A model generated the notes under the pieces. It saw only the letters and a list, made by a program, of their open reading frames with translations. It was not told the DNA's origin and made no database searches. Made by a program: the position numbers and the translations under genes. This document shows, in pieces, positions 1-8,052 of a stretch of DNA of 64,000 nt. Positions within the stretch are counted from its first letter, which is position 1, and each line of letters starts with the position of its first letter. Source of the DNA: CAVVJA01 sp963779485 (GTDB taxonomy: Bacteria; Actinomycetota; Actinomycetes; Mycobacteriales; Jatrophihabitantaceae). The DNA is taken from assembly GCA_963779485.1 (NCBI GenBank), contig CAVZYJ010000009.1, forward strand, positions 62,001-126,000. The letters are read 5' to 3'.

Positions 1-307
1 CGACGACGGTTAGCAGCTCGAGGACGACCACCGGCGAGCGCGCGGCCGGCCGCAGGTGCAGCAAGCCGCGCGCGCAGCCGCACAGAACCACCGCGCCCAG
101 GAGCGCCAGCAGGGCGTCCAGCACCGCACGGCCCACGTTGTCCGGATGCCCGATCACGGTCTTGACCAGCACGATGCCGGCGATGACGGCGAGCGCCGCG
201 GCCTGCAGCACGATGACCGCGACGGCGACCCGAAGCGGAGTGGGCACGGTCGCGACCTCCGTCGGATCGCGGTCGTCGGTGTCCCGGCCAGCCACGATTC
301 GGACCAT
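1..307 (-). CDS. Integral membrane protein, 3' part outside window
   Basis: The reverse strand is open from an ATG at 307 to the window edge, about 102 codons without a stop. A polar N-terminus of about 25 residues is followed by hydrophobic segments near residues 28-48 and 60-80. Position fits the integral membrane protein that lies next to the lipid kinase and whiB1 in mycobacteria (Rv3217c-like by position only). It is divergent from the kinase, with only 21 bases between the two starts. No catalytic motif is visible and the function is unknown. Confidence 0.6.
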   Translation of the reverse strand, partial: MVRIVAGRDTDDRDPTEVATVPTPLRVAVAVIVLQAAALAVIAGIVLVKTVIGHPDNVGRAVLDALLALLGAVVLCGCARGLLHLRPAARSPVVVLELLTVV

Positions 308-328
308 ACCCGCGGGTAGCCTGGCGTC

Positions 329-1246
329 GTGCGGATCCTGGTCGTCAGCAACCCGCGGGCGACGGCGATGTCCGCACGCGAACGTGATGTTCTCGCGCAT
401 GCGCTAGGGCGCGCGGAGGAACTGCAGATCGAGGAGACCGCGAATCGCGGGCATGCGGCTGCGCTGGCCTGCCGGGCCATGCGCAGCGAGGTCGACCTCG
501 TCGTGGCACTCGGCGGCGACGGAACCGTCAACGAGATCGTGAACGGCCTGCTCACGGATGGTGTGCACGATCGAGTGCCGAGTCTCGGCATCGTGCCGGC
601 CGGTTCGACCAACGTGTTCGCTCGAGCCCTCGGCCTGCCGAACGATCCGATCGAGGCAACCGGAGCGCTACTGGAGGCGCTTCGGGCCGGCCGCCGGCGT
701 CGAGTCAGCCTCGGCCGGCTCGACGAGCGATGGTTCGTCTTCGCTGCCGGCGTGGGATTTGACGCCGCCATCATTGCCGGCGTGGAACGTCGCCGGCAGA
801 AAGGCCGCAAGTCGACGATCGGGCTCTACACCCGGGTCGGGTTGCGAGAGTTCTTGCGCTCCGACCGCCGCCACCCCCAATTGCAGCTCGATCTCCCCGA
901 CGGCACGGTGATCGACGACATCTACATGGCGATCATCGCCAATGTGGATCCCTGGACCTATGTCGGCCACCGGCCGCTGCGGCCGACGCCGGCCGCCTCG
1001 TTGGACGCGGGTCTCGAGGTTTACGCCCGAACTCGGATGGGCATCGTCAGCGCGTCACTCAGCATGGCCCAGATGGCGCGGCGCAAGCCGCGGGGCGGCA
1101 TCGGTTCCAGCGTCAGCCACGACCTGCCCGGCCTGGTCATCCGGTCCGAGTCGCCGGTGCCCATTCAGGTCGACGGGGACCTGTTGGGTGACCGGGAAAA
1201 GATTCACTTTCGCAGCGTTCTGGAAGCGATTTCGGTCGTTGCTTGA
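329..1246 (+). CDS. Diacylglycerol kinase family (YegS/LCB5-type) lipid kinase
   Basis: This 305-residue protein starts at GTG (MRILVVSNP) and has the family nucleotide-binding motif GGDGTVNEIVNG at residues 62-73. That is followed by the GIVPAGSTNVFARALG segment that forms the rest of the ATP/phosphate site. The C-terminal beta domain ends with the usual IQVDGDLLG motif. Family members phosphorylate diacylglycerol or related lipids at the inner membrane face. The natural substrate cannot be read from sequence. It lies upstream of whiB1, as in mycobacteria. Confidence 0.85.
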   Translation: MRILVVSNPRATAMSARERDVLAHALGRAEELQIEETANRGHAAALACRAMRSEVDLVVALGGDGTVNEIVNGLLTDGVHDRVPSLGIVPAGSTNVFARALGLPNDPIEATGALLEALRAGRRRRVSLGRLDERWFVFAAGVGFDAAIIAGVERRRQKGRKSTIGLYTRVGLREFLRSDRRHPQLQLDLPDGTVIDDIYMAIIANVDPWTYVGHRPLRPTPAASLDAGLEVYARTRMGIVSASLSMAQMARRKPRGGIGSSVSHDLPGLVIRSESPVPIQVDGDLLGDREKIHFRSVLEAISVVA

Positions 1247-1444
1247 CCGCTATATGGCGATTGATCGGGATTTGTGGGGCGCGAATTACCAAACAGTGTC
1301 CTCATACGCCTTGCCTGATGCGCAATATTCGGTCACCCTAGTCCGCGGACCAGACGCAGGCCGCTGGCAGCCCGGTCGTACGAGAAGGATGCGATCCCTG
1401 CCCGCGGATCCGCTGCAACAGCCTCTTGCCGTAGTGACCCTGCT

Positions 1445-1460
1445 CGTGAAAGAATTCACA
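1445..1460 (+). promoter_or_regulatory. CRP/FNR-type operator upstream of whiB1
   Basis: The sequence cGTGAaagaatTCACa is an exact GTGA-N6-TCAC palindrome, the mycobacterial CRP consensus being TGTGA-N6-TCACA. It lies 56 bp before the whiB1 ATG in the 270-bp gap after the lipid kinase. In M. tuberculosis, whiB1 is known to be controlled by the cAMP receptor protein Rv3676, so a CRP orthologue here is the obvious candidate. No clear -35/-10 pair was chosen. The rest of the gap shows nothing else I can name. Confidence 0.6.
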
Positions 1461-1516
1461 AGCAGCACCGCGTTCATAGAAACCTCGCTCTAACCCCAGT
1501 AAGGAGAGATTGACTT

Positions 1517-1768
1517 ATGGATTGGCGTCACCGCGCGATTTGCCGTGACGAGGACCCGGAGCTGTTCTTCCCCATCGGTAACACGGGGCCCGCGCTGCTC
1601 CAGATCGAGCAGGCCAAGACCGTGTGCCGGCGTTGCCCGGTGGTCCAGGAGTGCCTCGCCTGGGCGCTCGAGAGTGGTCAGGACGCCGGCGTCTGGGGTG
1701 GACTGTCCGAAGACGAACGCCGTGCACTGAAGCGTCGCAACGCGCGGGCTCGGGCCCGAGTGGGCTGA
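1517..1768 (+). CDS. whiB1: WhiB1-like iron-sulfur transcriptional regulator
   Basis: This 83-residue protein has the four WhiB cluster-binding cysteines C9, C37, C40 and C46 (CxxC plus two single Cys), the turn motif GVWGG at 58-62, and a basic C-terminal tail (RRNARARARVG) for DNA contact. WhiB1 carries an NO-sensitive [4Fe-4S] cluster, binds region 4 of the primary sigma factor and is essential in M. tuberculosis. The ATG has a strong AAGGAGA ribosome-binding site at 1501-1507. A CRP-type site lies upstream. Length and neighbours match Rv3219. Confidence 0.95.
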   Translation: MDWRHRAICRDEDPELFFPIGNTGPALLQIEQAKTVCRRCPVVQECLAWALESGQDAGVWGGLSEDERRALKRRNARARARVG

Positions 1769-1809
1769 TCGGCCCGGCTGGCCGCCGCCCGCCGACCTGT
1801 CAACTCCGG

Positions 1810-3342
1810 TCAACCGACCGGTTGCGCGCTGCGGCGGGCAAGCTGCATCGAGATCACGGCCCGGGTGCCGGGAGCTCCGTCGGGGCGGGACTGCAACTGC
1901 AGTCCGCCGCCGAGCTCAGCGGTCACGAGGCTCCGAACGATCTGTAGCCCCAGTCGATCGCTCGCCTCGGCGGCGAATCCGGGCGGCAACCCCGTCCCGT
2001 CGTCGGTCACCGCGACCGACAGGTACTTCGGACCCCGCTCGGCCGACACCTCGACATGACCGCCTTGGCCTGGCGTGAAGGCATGTTCGACCGCGTTCTG
2101 GACCAGCTCGGTGAGCACCAGGACGAGCGCGGTGGCCGCCTCCGCGGGAATCTCGCCGAACGTGCCCGTGCGCTTCAGCTCCACTCGGCCGGTCGAGCCC
2201 ATGACGTCGGCGAGCATCTCCAGGAGCCGGTCGACGATGTCGTCGAAGGCGACCTCCTCGTCGACGGACACGGAGAGGGTCTCGTGGACGAGCGCGATCG
2301 ACGTCACCCGGCGCATCGACTCCTCCAGCGCCGCCCGCGCCTCGGGCACGCTCACCCGCCGGGCCTGCAGGCGAAGCAGGGCGGCAACCGTCTGGAGATT
2401 GTTCTTGACCCGGTGGTGGATCTCCCGGATCGTCGCATCCTTGCTCAGCAAAGCGCGGTCCCGCCGTCGCACCTCGGTCACGTCCTGGACCAGCACGAGC
2501 GCGCCCAACGGTTCCCCCCGCGGGCGGAGCGGCAGCGCCCGAAACGCGACACTCGCGCCGGCGCCGTCGAGTTCCAGGGTGGTCGACCGGCCTTCGGACA
2601 TGACCGCCTCGAGCGCCGATCCGAGGGCCGCGTCGTCGAACGAGTCGGTCTCGGTATGGGGACCGGTCGTCAGGCTGTCCACGGGCTCGCCCAGCAGGTT
2701 GCCGGTGACACCGAGCCGTCGGAACGCCGACAGCGCGTTGGGACTGGCGTAGGTGATCGTCCCGTCCAGGCCGACCCGCATCACCCCGTCACCGACCCGG
2801 GGACCGTCGGTATCCTCGCCCTCCGATTCAGGGCCGGGAAAGCTGCCCTCCGCCACCATGGCGGCAAGATCGGCCGCACTTTGCAGGTAGACCAGCTCCA
2901 GCTGGCTGGGACTGCGGACGCTCGCCAGGTTGCTGTCCCGCCCGAGCACGGCGACGACCACGCCGCCGACCCGAATTGGTATCGCCTCGCGACGGATCGG
3001 CAGGTCGCCGTCCCAGTACGCCTCGCCCTCGCGGAAGATGCGACCCTCCTGCAGAGCGACCCGCAAGGGCGCGGCGCGGCGGCCGTAGAGCAAGCTGCCG
3101 ACCTGGTCGTAGAGGTAGGCGGTCGGCCCGGTCGTCGGCCGGCATTGGGCGGCGCACAAGAACGTGACGTCGCCGGAGCTGGCGCTCACCTCGACCGGCA
3201 CCCAGAGCAGCAAGTCGGAGAAGGCCAGATCGGCGAGGAGCTGCCACTCCCCGACGAGGCGCTGGACATGCGCGATCTGTGGTTCGTCTAGCGAGCTGCG
3301 AGCGGCGAGCAGATCGGAGAGGACCGACACGATGCCGAGCAT
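1810..3342 (-). CDS. pdtaS: PdtaS-like cytosolic histidine kinase (HisKA_2/HWE type)
   Basis: This 510-residue soluble kinase has an N-terminal GAF-type sensor (about 1-170, including the VGEWQLLADL segment), a PAS-like domain (about 185-295), and the dimerisation/phospho-acceptor segment EIHHRVKNNLQT with its histidines at 309-310. An HATPase_c domain follows (N box ELVQNAVEHAF near 414, G box DDGTGLPPG near 447). No membrane segment is seen. Orthologues phosphorylate the RNA-binding antiterminator PdtaR, whose gene is not in the window. The order whiB1-pdtaS-rshA is conserved in mycobacteria. The start follows the conserved first residues (VLSDLLA). Confidence 0.9.
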   Translation of the reverse strand: MLGIVSVLSDLLAARSSLDEPQIAHVQRLVGEWQLLADLAFSDLLLWVPVEVSASSGDVTFLCAAQCRPTTGPTAYLYDQVGSLLYGRRAAPLRVALQEGRIFREGEAYWDGDLPIRREAIPIRVGGVVVAVLGRDSNLASVRSPSQLELVYLQSAADLAAMVAEGSFPGPESEGEDTDGPRVGDGVMRVGLDGTITYASPNALSAFRRLGVTGNLLGEPVDSLTTGPHTETDSFDDAALGSALEAVMSEGRSTTLELDGAGASVAFRALPLRPRGEPLGALVLVQDVTEVRRRDRALLSKDATIREIHHRVKNNLQTVAALLRLQARRVSVPEARAALEESMRRVTSIALVHETLSVSVDEEVAFDDIVDRLLEMLADVMGSTGRVELKRTGTFGEIPAEAATALVLVLTELVQNAVEHAFTPGQGGHVEVSAERGPKYLSVAVTDDGTGLPPGFAAEASDRLGLQIVRSLVTAELGGGLQLQSRPDGAPGTRAVISMQLARRSAQPVG

Positions 3343-3409
3343 GTCACGACGGGGACATTCCTACGCCAGCGGTTCAGGCCGCTGACGGTCGTCGAGGCCG
3401 AGCGGAGGA

Positions 3410-3697
3410 TTACTCCGCGCGGTATTCGAGGTAGGACGTCTCCACCGTCACCTCGGTGAGGTGTAGCCGGATCCGCTCACGCAATGTGGCTGGAGCGACA
3501 TCACCGCCGCAGCACCGGGCTACGAGCGCCTTGATGTCCTGTTCCAGCCCGAACTGACGCAGGCACGGCCCGCAGCCGTCCAGGTGCTGGCGGATGCGGT
3601 GACGCGCCTCCTGGTCGGTCTCGTCGTCGAGGTAGAGGTACACGTCGCGGAGCACATCGTCGCAATCGATGCCGCCGGGGCCGAATCCCATGACCAT
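3410..3697 (-). CDS. rshA: Zinc-binding anti-sigma factor (RshA/RsrA type)
   Basis: This is a 95-residue protein with the ZAS motif H38-x3-C42-x2-C45. Further cysteines at 12 and 62-63 could take part in a disulfide switch. The family binds SigH/SigR under reducing conditions and releases it when thiols oxidise. Its ATG overlaps the sigH stop by one base (TGATG), so translation is probably coupled at 1:1. The motif and the pairing with sigH make the assignment strong. Confidence 0.9.
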   Translation of the reverse strand: MVMGFGPGGIDCDDVLRDVYLYLDDETDQEARHRIRQHLDGCGPCLRQFGLEQDIKALVARCCGGDVAPATLRERIRLHLTEVTVETSYLEYRAE

Positions 3698-4290
3698 CAG
3701 GACTCACCTCCGGCGGACGCCCCGATGAGGCCCCGATCCCGCGCATAGTCCGCGAGCAAGCCCTGCAGCTGACGGCGGCCGCGGTGCAGCCGGGACATCA
3801 CGGTCCCGATCGGAGTACCCATGATCTCGGCGATCTCCTTGTACGCGAAACCCTCGACGTCGGCGAGATATACGGCAAGCCGGAAGTCTTCCGGCAGCGC
3901 CTGCAGCGCGTTCTTCACGTCCGAGTCAGGCAGGTGGTCCAACGCTTCCATCTCGGCGGATCGCAATCCGCTCGAGGTGTGCGACTCGGCCCGCGCCAGC
4001 TGCCAGTCCTCGACCGTGTCGGAATTGGATTCCTGAGGCTGCCGCTGCCTCTTGCGGTAGTTGTTGATGAACGTGTTGGTGAGGATGCGGTAGAGCCACG
4101 CCTTGAGGTTCGTGCCCTCGGTGAACTGGTGGAACGCCGCGAACGCCTTGACGTAGGTCTCCTGCACCAGATCCTCGGCGTCGGTCGGGTTGCGCGTCAT
4201 CCGCATCGCGGCCGCGTACAGCTGGTCGAGGAACGGCAGGGCGTCGCGTTCGAAACGCGCTCGGCGCTGTTCTACCGTCTCCTCGGGCAC
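3697..4290 (-). CDS. sigH: ECF sigma factor SigH/SigR, thiol-oxidative and heat stress
   Basis: This is a 197-residue ECF sigma factor. Region 2 is near residues 20-85 (DAEDLVQETYVKAF, then NLKAWLYRILTNTFINNYRK). Region 4 is near 120-180 (ALPEDFRLAVYLADVEGFAYKE, then GTPIGTVMSRLHRGRRQL). Both are near-identical in layout to M. tuberculosis SigH. The open frame continues far upstream, but I start at the GTG at 4290 because GGGGAG lies just before it and family similarity begins here. SigH drives thioredoxin, mycothiol and chaperone genes and usually itself. Confidence 0.93.
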   Translation of the reverse strand: MPEETVEQRRARFERDALPFLDQLYAAAMRMTRNPTDAEDLVQETYVKAFAAFHQFTEGTNLKAWLYRILTNTFINNYRKRQRQPQESNSDTVEDWQLARAESHTSSGLRSAEMEALDHLPDSDVKNALQALPEDFRLAVYLADVEGFAYKEIAEIMGTPIGTVMSRLHRGRRQLQGLLADYARDRGLIGASAGGES

Positions 4291-4719
4291 CGTGCTCCCC
4301 TCTCGAGCCGGAGCCGTTCCGCCTCGCTGAGGCCAGGATACGGCCGCGGGATCGAGCCGGACGGGCCGGATGGCGACCGGCTCCTCGGGCCACCGCAGGC
4401 CCACGGGCACCGGTGTCAACACCGCGTTCACTCGTTCGTCCCTTCCGTCTCGGACCGTCCGGTCGCGTCTTACGCCGCTGGGAGGGGAACGGTGCGACTC
4501 GCCCCTCGCATTCCCGTGCCGGGCTTCTCCGGCGTTTTGGATCCCTACCTCGCGCCCTCCCGCGCGGTCGATTACGTTGCTCGCCGCGCAGTCACGTGGC
4601 AGCCGAACACTCCTGGGCACCCCACCAGCACCACCGGCACCACCAATGCGCGGGACGCGACGGCGCCTCGGCTCGGGTGGTCGGCCCGACGGCGGAGGGC
4701 CGACCCATAGGTTGACCCG
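4291..4719. other. Divergent intergenic region between sigH and ybaK
   Basis: These 429 bases separate the two divergent starts. I see no supportable gene, although the sigH frame stays open through most of it. In M. tuberculosis an SDR gene (Rv3224) sits at this place, and it is absent here. The region holds a small inverted repeat CGGTGTcaACACCG at 4411-4424 and a candidate SigH-type promoter described separately. Confidence 0.5.
4415..4442 (-). promoter_or_regulatory. Possible SigH-type (GGGAAT/GTT) autoregulatory promoter
   Basis: Reading towards sigH, GGGACG (4442-4437), a 16-base spacer and GTTGAC (4420-4415) resemble the SigH/SigR pattern gGGAAt-N16-17-cGTT. The -35 is only a partial match. 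SigH-family genes are normally autoregulated, which is why it is worth noting. The -10 overlaps the inverted repeat at 4411-4424. Confidence 0.25.
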
Positions 4720-5196
4720 GTGGCCACCGGAACTCGAGCAACGGCGCTGCTCGCCCGCAACCGGGTGATCCACACCGTCCACGAGTACCCGCATGACCCC
4801 CGCAGTGCGAGCTTCGGCGAGGAGGCGGCCCGCGCGCTGGGCGTACCCGAGCAGCGCCTGTTCAAGACGCTCGTCGCCGTGGTAGATGCCAAGCTCGTCT
4901 GCGCGGTCGTCCCGGTATCGGGGCGGCTGAGTCTCAAGGCACTGGCCGCCGCGGTCGGCGGCAAGCGGGCCGACATGGCCGATCCGTCGGCAGCGCAGCG
5001 GGCGACCGGCTACGTGATCGGCGGCATCTCGCCGCTCGCGCAGCAGTCCAGGCTGCCCGTCGTACTCGACTCGACTGCGGAGCAATTCCCGACCGTCTTC
5101 GTGTCCGCGGGCAAACGCGGGCTACAGGTAGAGCTCGCGCCGGTCGACCTCGTGCGTCTCACATCTGCGCAGGTCGCGCCCATCGCGACCGCCTGA
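4720..5196 (+). CDS. ybaK: YbaK/EbsC-type aminoacyl-tRNA editing protein (Cys-tRNA(Pro) deacylase)
   Basis: This is a 158-residue YbaK/ProX domain protein. It contains the conserved segment LFKTLVAV with the catalytic-site lysine, the glycine-rich GGKRADMADP loop and the YVIGGISPL segment. Family members hydrolyse Cys-tRNA(Pro) made by prolyl-tRNA synthetase. The GTG at 4720 gives the usual length. It is divergent from sigH, as its M. tuberculosis counterpart (Rv3224A/B) is. A second YbaK-family protein lies at 14668-15195. Confidence 0.85.
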   Translation: MATGTRATALLARNRVIHTVHEYPHDPRSASFGEEAARALGVPEQRLFKTLVAVVDAKLVCAVVPVSGRLSLKALAAAVGGKRADMADPSAAQRATGYVIGGISPLAQQSRLPVVLDSTAEQFPTVFVSAGKRGLQVELAPVDLVRLTSAQVAPIATA

Positions 5197-5222
5197 GGGG
5201 ACACCCGGTCGGCCGGCGCCCG

Positions 5223-5861
5223 TCATTCGCGACCGAGCGTGGCCAGGAACTCGATTACGGCCGCACGGATCGGCTCGGCCGCGCCCCGGAGCGAGTGATC
5301 TCCGGCCACGACCACGATCCGGCGACCCGCAGCAGCCTCCGGCCGGCCGAACGGGTCCCGGTCCCCCTGTACGACGAGAACGGGCACGGTCGCGGCGGCC
5401 AGCTCGTCGGCGCGGCTGCGCTCCGGCCGACCTGGCGGATGCAGCGGGAACGCCAGGGCGAGCACCCCCGCGGCACCGCCCATCGAAGCCGTCCGACACG
5501 CCACGCGAGCACCACTGGAGCGCCCTCCGAACACCACCGGCCGTGCACCGAGACCGCGGCCGGAACGCACCTTCGCGACAACCGGGAGCCACGCCTCATC
5601 GAGGACCGGGCCGGCCGGCGGCGACCGGCGGCCGGCGACGCGATAGGGCTGGGTCACCCGCGCGACCACCCAGCCCGCCTCGAGACCGGCCCGCCGGGCG
5701 GCGAGCAGATCCGGCGCCTCGACCCCGCCACCCGCACCGTGCCCCAGCATGAGCAGACCGACCGGCGGGCCCGACGGCCGATCCACGTCGGCCCAGGCCG
5801 GCCCGCGGGGCGTTGCGACCTCAAGCCGGCGAGTCGCCGTTCGCCCAGCTGGACGAGCCAT
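5223..5861 (-). CDS. Alpha/beta-hydrolase (TEX30/KANL3-like)
   Basis: This is a 212-residue alpha/beta-hydrolase with an oxyanion-side HGAGGG motif near residues 39-44, a nucleophile elbow GGRSSGAR, the strand VLVVQGDRDPFG carrying the acid, and the late GDHSL histidine. These are the marks of small dienelactone-hydrolase-like proteins of the TEX30/KANL3 group. The substrate is unknown. It follows yedK by 27 bases on the same strand, so the two are probably co-transcribed. Confidence 0.75.
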   Translation of the reverse strand: MARPAGRTATRRLEVATPRGPAWADVDRPSGPPVGLLMLGHGAGGGVEAPDLLAARRAGLEAGWVVARVTQPYRVAGRRSPPAGPVLDEAWLPVVAKVRSGRGLGARPVVFGGRSSGARVACRTASMGGAAGVLALAFPLHPPGRPERSRADELAAATVPVLVVQGDRDPFGRPEAAAGRRIVVVAGDHSLRGAAEPIRAAVIEFLATLGRE

Positions 5862-5888
5862 CAGCCGCTCCGATCGCGCACCGGGACG

Positions 5889-6656
5889 CTAGGCCCGACT
5901 CGGGGAGTCGTCGAGTGGCAGCGGCAGCACGTCGTCCGGTAGTTCGGCGACCGGCTCGATCAGTTCCGGCCCGTTGTTTTTGACGTTGCCGACCGCCTTC
6001 GGCACAGCCCGTAGCTCGAGGTGTGGCTCGGGCATGGAGGCGAGCAGCTGTTGGGCGATCACCGGATCTTCGCCGGTGCAATCGAGCCACTGCTCGTGCA
6101 GCTCGGGGGGGACGAGTACCGGGCAGCGATCATGGATGTCACCTACGGCGTCCGTGGCCGGGCGGGTGATGATCGTGCATGTCCATACCCACCGGTGCGG
6201 ATCGTCCTCGGGCAGCGAGTCGTCGCGCCAGATCTCGTAGAGACCGGCCATCGCGAGCAGCCGCTCATCCGGGGCATGCAGGAAGTAGGGGATCTTGCGG
6301 CCGCCGTCGTTCTTCCACTCGTAGTACCCGAGGGCCGGGGCCAAGCACCGTCTCCTGGACGCGGCCGCCTTGAAGGCCATCTTGGTCGTGACCGTCTCGC
6401 TGCGAGCATTGATCATCTTCGCCCCGCCGGCTCGGGACTTGGACCAGCTCGGCAGCAGACCCCAGTCCACGGTGCGCAGCTGTCGAACGGCGGGCCCGGC
6501 GCGATCGTGAGCGGGGTGCCGCTTGACGACGATGCGGACCGGATCGGTCGGAGCGATGTTCCAGGACGGCGGAAGGTCCTCGCCGAGGGTCTCCTCGGCG
6601 TCGAACTCGTCGGCCAAGTCGGCCGTCGAGGCGACGTTGACGTAGCGCCCACACAT
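5889..6656 (-). CDS. yedK: SRAP/YedK (HMCES) abasic-site DNA-protein crosslinking protein
   Basis: This 255-residue protein begins MCGRY. Cys2, after loss of Met1, is the residue that forms the stable thiazolidine crosslink with abasic sites in single-stranded DNA. Other family marks are NIAPT, the WGLLPSW segment, NARSETV, and GYYEWK with the catalytic glutamate. The frame stays open far upstream, but Cys2 fixes the start at 6656. The protein shields AP sites during replication. It is divergent from aroA, as in mycobacteria (Rv3226c/aroA). Confidence 0.93.
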   Translation of the reverse strand: MCGRYVNVASTADLADEFDAEETLGEDLPPSWNIAPTDPVRIVVKRHPAHDRAGPAVRQLRTVDWGLLPSWSKSRAGGAKMINARSETVTTKMAFKAAASRRRCLAPALGYYEWKNDGGRKIPYFLHAPDERLLAMAGLYEIWRDDSLPEDDPHRWVWTCTIITRPATDAVGDIHDRCPVLVPPELHEQWLDCTGEDPVIAQQLLASMPEPHLELRAVPKAVGNVKNNGPELIEPVAELPDDVLPLPLDDSPSRA

Positions 6657-6746
6657 GCCACCAGTGTGCCGCGCACCTATGACACCAAAGATGTCGGCGG
6701 CACCAGTCGGTGATCTCGCCGCAGGCGGCGCGATTTCCGGCAGACT

Positions 6747-8042
6747 ATGGGCGTGCGATCCGAGGCCGAGAATGCGCCGACGCCGTGGCTCGCGCCACGC
6801 GCGCACGAGCCGGTGGGGGGCCGAATCGCGCTGCCCGGATCGAAGTCGATCACCAATCGGGCGCTGGTGCTCGCCGCTCTCGCCGACGACGATTCCCTGA
6901 TCCGTGGCCCGTTGCGGGCTCGCGACACGCACCTCATGGTGGAGGCGCTGCGAGGGCTGGGCATCGCGATCGATGATGAGGCCGACGGCTGGCGGGTCAC
7001 GCCCGGGCCGATGAACGGAGCGGTCGTCGCCACCGGACTCGCCGGGACCGTGATGCGCTTCGTTCCCGCGCTCGCCGGGCTCGCACATGGACCGGTGACC
7101 TTCGATGGCGACGAGCGCGCACGGGAGCGGCCCATGTGGGCGCTCATCGACGGCTTGCGCCAGGCCGGCGTCGTCATCGAGGACGCGGGCCGCGAGCGTC
7201 TGCCCTTCACGGTCCGGGGTATTGGCACGGTGGCCGGTGGCCTGGTTCAGGTCGACGCTTCCGCGTCCTCGCAGTTCATCTCCGGGCTGCTCCTCGCCGG
7301 CGCCCGGTACGACAAGGGGCTGGAGCTGCTGCACACCGGCCGTGATCCCGTGCCGTCCCAGCCGCATCTGACCATGACGGTCGACATGCTGCGGGACGCA
7401 GGGGTGGACGTGTCCCAGCCGTCGGCGACGTCCTGGCACGTCGTTCCGGGCGCGGTACGCGCGCGCACGCTCACCGTCGAGCCGGATCTCTCCAACGCGG
7501 CACCATTCCTCGCCGCCGCGGTCGTCACCGGCGGTGCGGTCACCGTGCCCGGCTGGCCCCAGCCGACCACGCAACCGGGAGACGCCCTGCCGGATCTGCT
7601 CGCCCGCATGGGGGCCCGGGTCGAGCGCGACGCCGACGCCATCACGGTCGCCGGGACCGGATCGATCGGCGGAGTAGACGTCGACCTGCGCGACGTCACG
7701 GAACTGGCCACGGTGATCGCCGCGGTTGCTGCCGTCGCGGACGGCCCGTCGCGGCTGCGGGGACTGACACACACCCGCGGCCACGAGACCGATCGCATCG
7801 TGGCGCTCGCGACCGAACTGGGCCGGCTCGGTGGGTCGGTCACCGAGCTCGACGATGGCCTGGCGATCACTCCGCGGCCGCTGCACGGAGCGATCTGGCA
7901 TACCTACGGCGACCATCGCATGGCTACCGCCGGCGCGGTGCTCGGTCTGGTCGTCGACGGCGTGCGCATCGACGACATCGCCGCGACGACCAAGACCCTG
8001 CCCGACTTCCCCGCCTTGTGGTCCGGGTTGATCGGCGGGTAG
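6747..8042 (+). CDS. aroA: 3-phosphoshikimate 1-carboxyvinyltransferase (EPSP synthase)
   Basis: This is a 431-residue EPSP synthase, the sixth step of the shikimate pathway (shikimate-3-phosphate + PEP). The PEP/S3P motif LPGSKSITNRAL is at 29-40. AGTVMRF takes the place of the NAGTAxR glyphosate-contact motif. The SSQFISGLLLAG and YGDHRMA motifs are present. GTG6753 is an alternative start two codons in. It lies 10 bases before rsgA, so the two likely form an operon. Confidence 0.95.
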   Translation: MGVRSEAENAPTPWLAPRAHEPVGGRIALPGSKSITNRALVLAALADDDSLIRGPLRARDTHLMVEALRGLGIAIDDEADGWRVTPGPMNGAVVATGLAGTVMRFVPALAGLAHGPVTFDGDERARERPMWALIDGLRQAGVVIEDAGRERLPFTVRGIGTVAGGLVQVDASASSQFISGLLLAGARYDKGLELLHTGRDPVPSQPHLTMTVDMLRDAGVDVSQPSATSWHVVPGAVRARTLTVEPDLSNAAPFLAAAVVTGGAVTVPGWPQPTTQPGDALPDLLARMGARVERDADAITVAGTGSIGGVDVDLRDVTELATVIAAVAAVADGPSRLRGLTHTRGHETDRIVALATELGRLGGSVTELDDGLAITPRPLHGAIWHTYGDHRMATAGAVLGLVVDGVRIDDIAATTKTLPDFPALWSGLIGG

Positions 8043-8052
8043 GCGCCCACGG

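Noticed and set aside
2056..3291. 411-codon open frame antisense to pdtaS
   Set aside because: Its composition (runs of Arg, Asp, Gln, His) is typical of the complement of a high-GC gene, and the opposite strand encodes a clear histidine kinase.
6657..7916. Upstream extension of the yedK frame antisense to aroA
   Set aside because: The catalytic Cys2 of YedK fixes the start at 6656; the extension has no coding signature.
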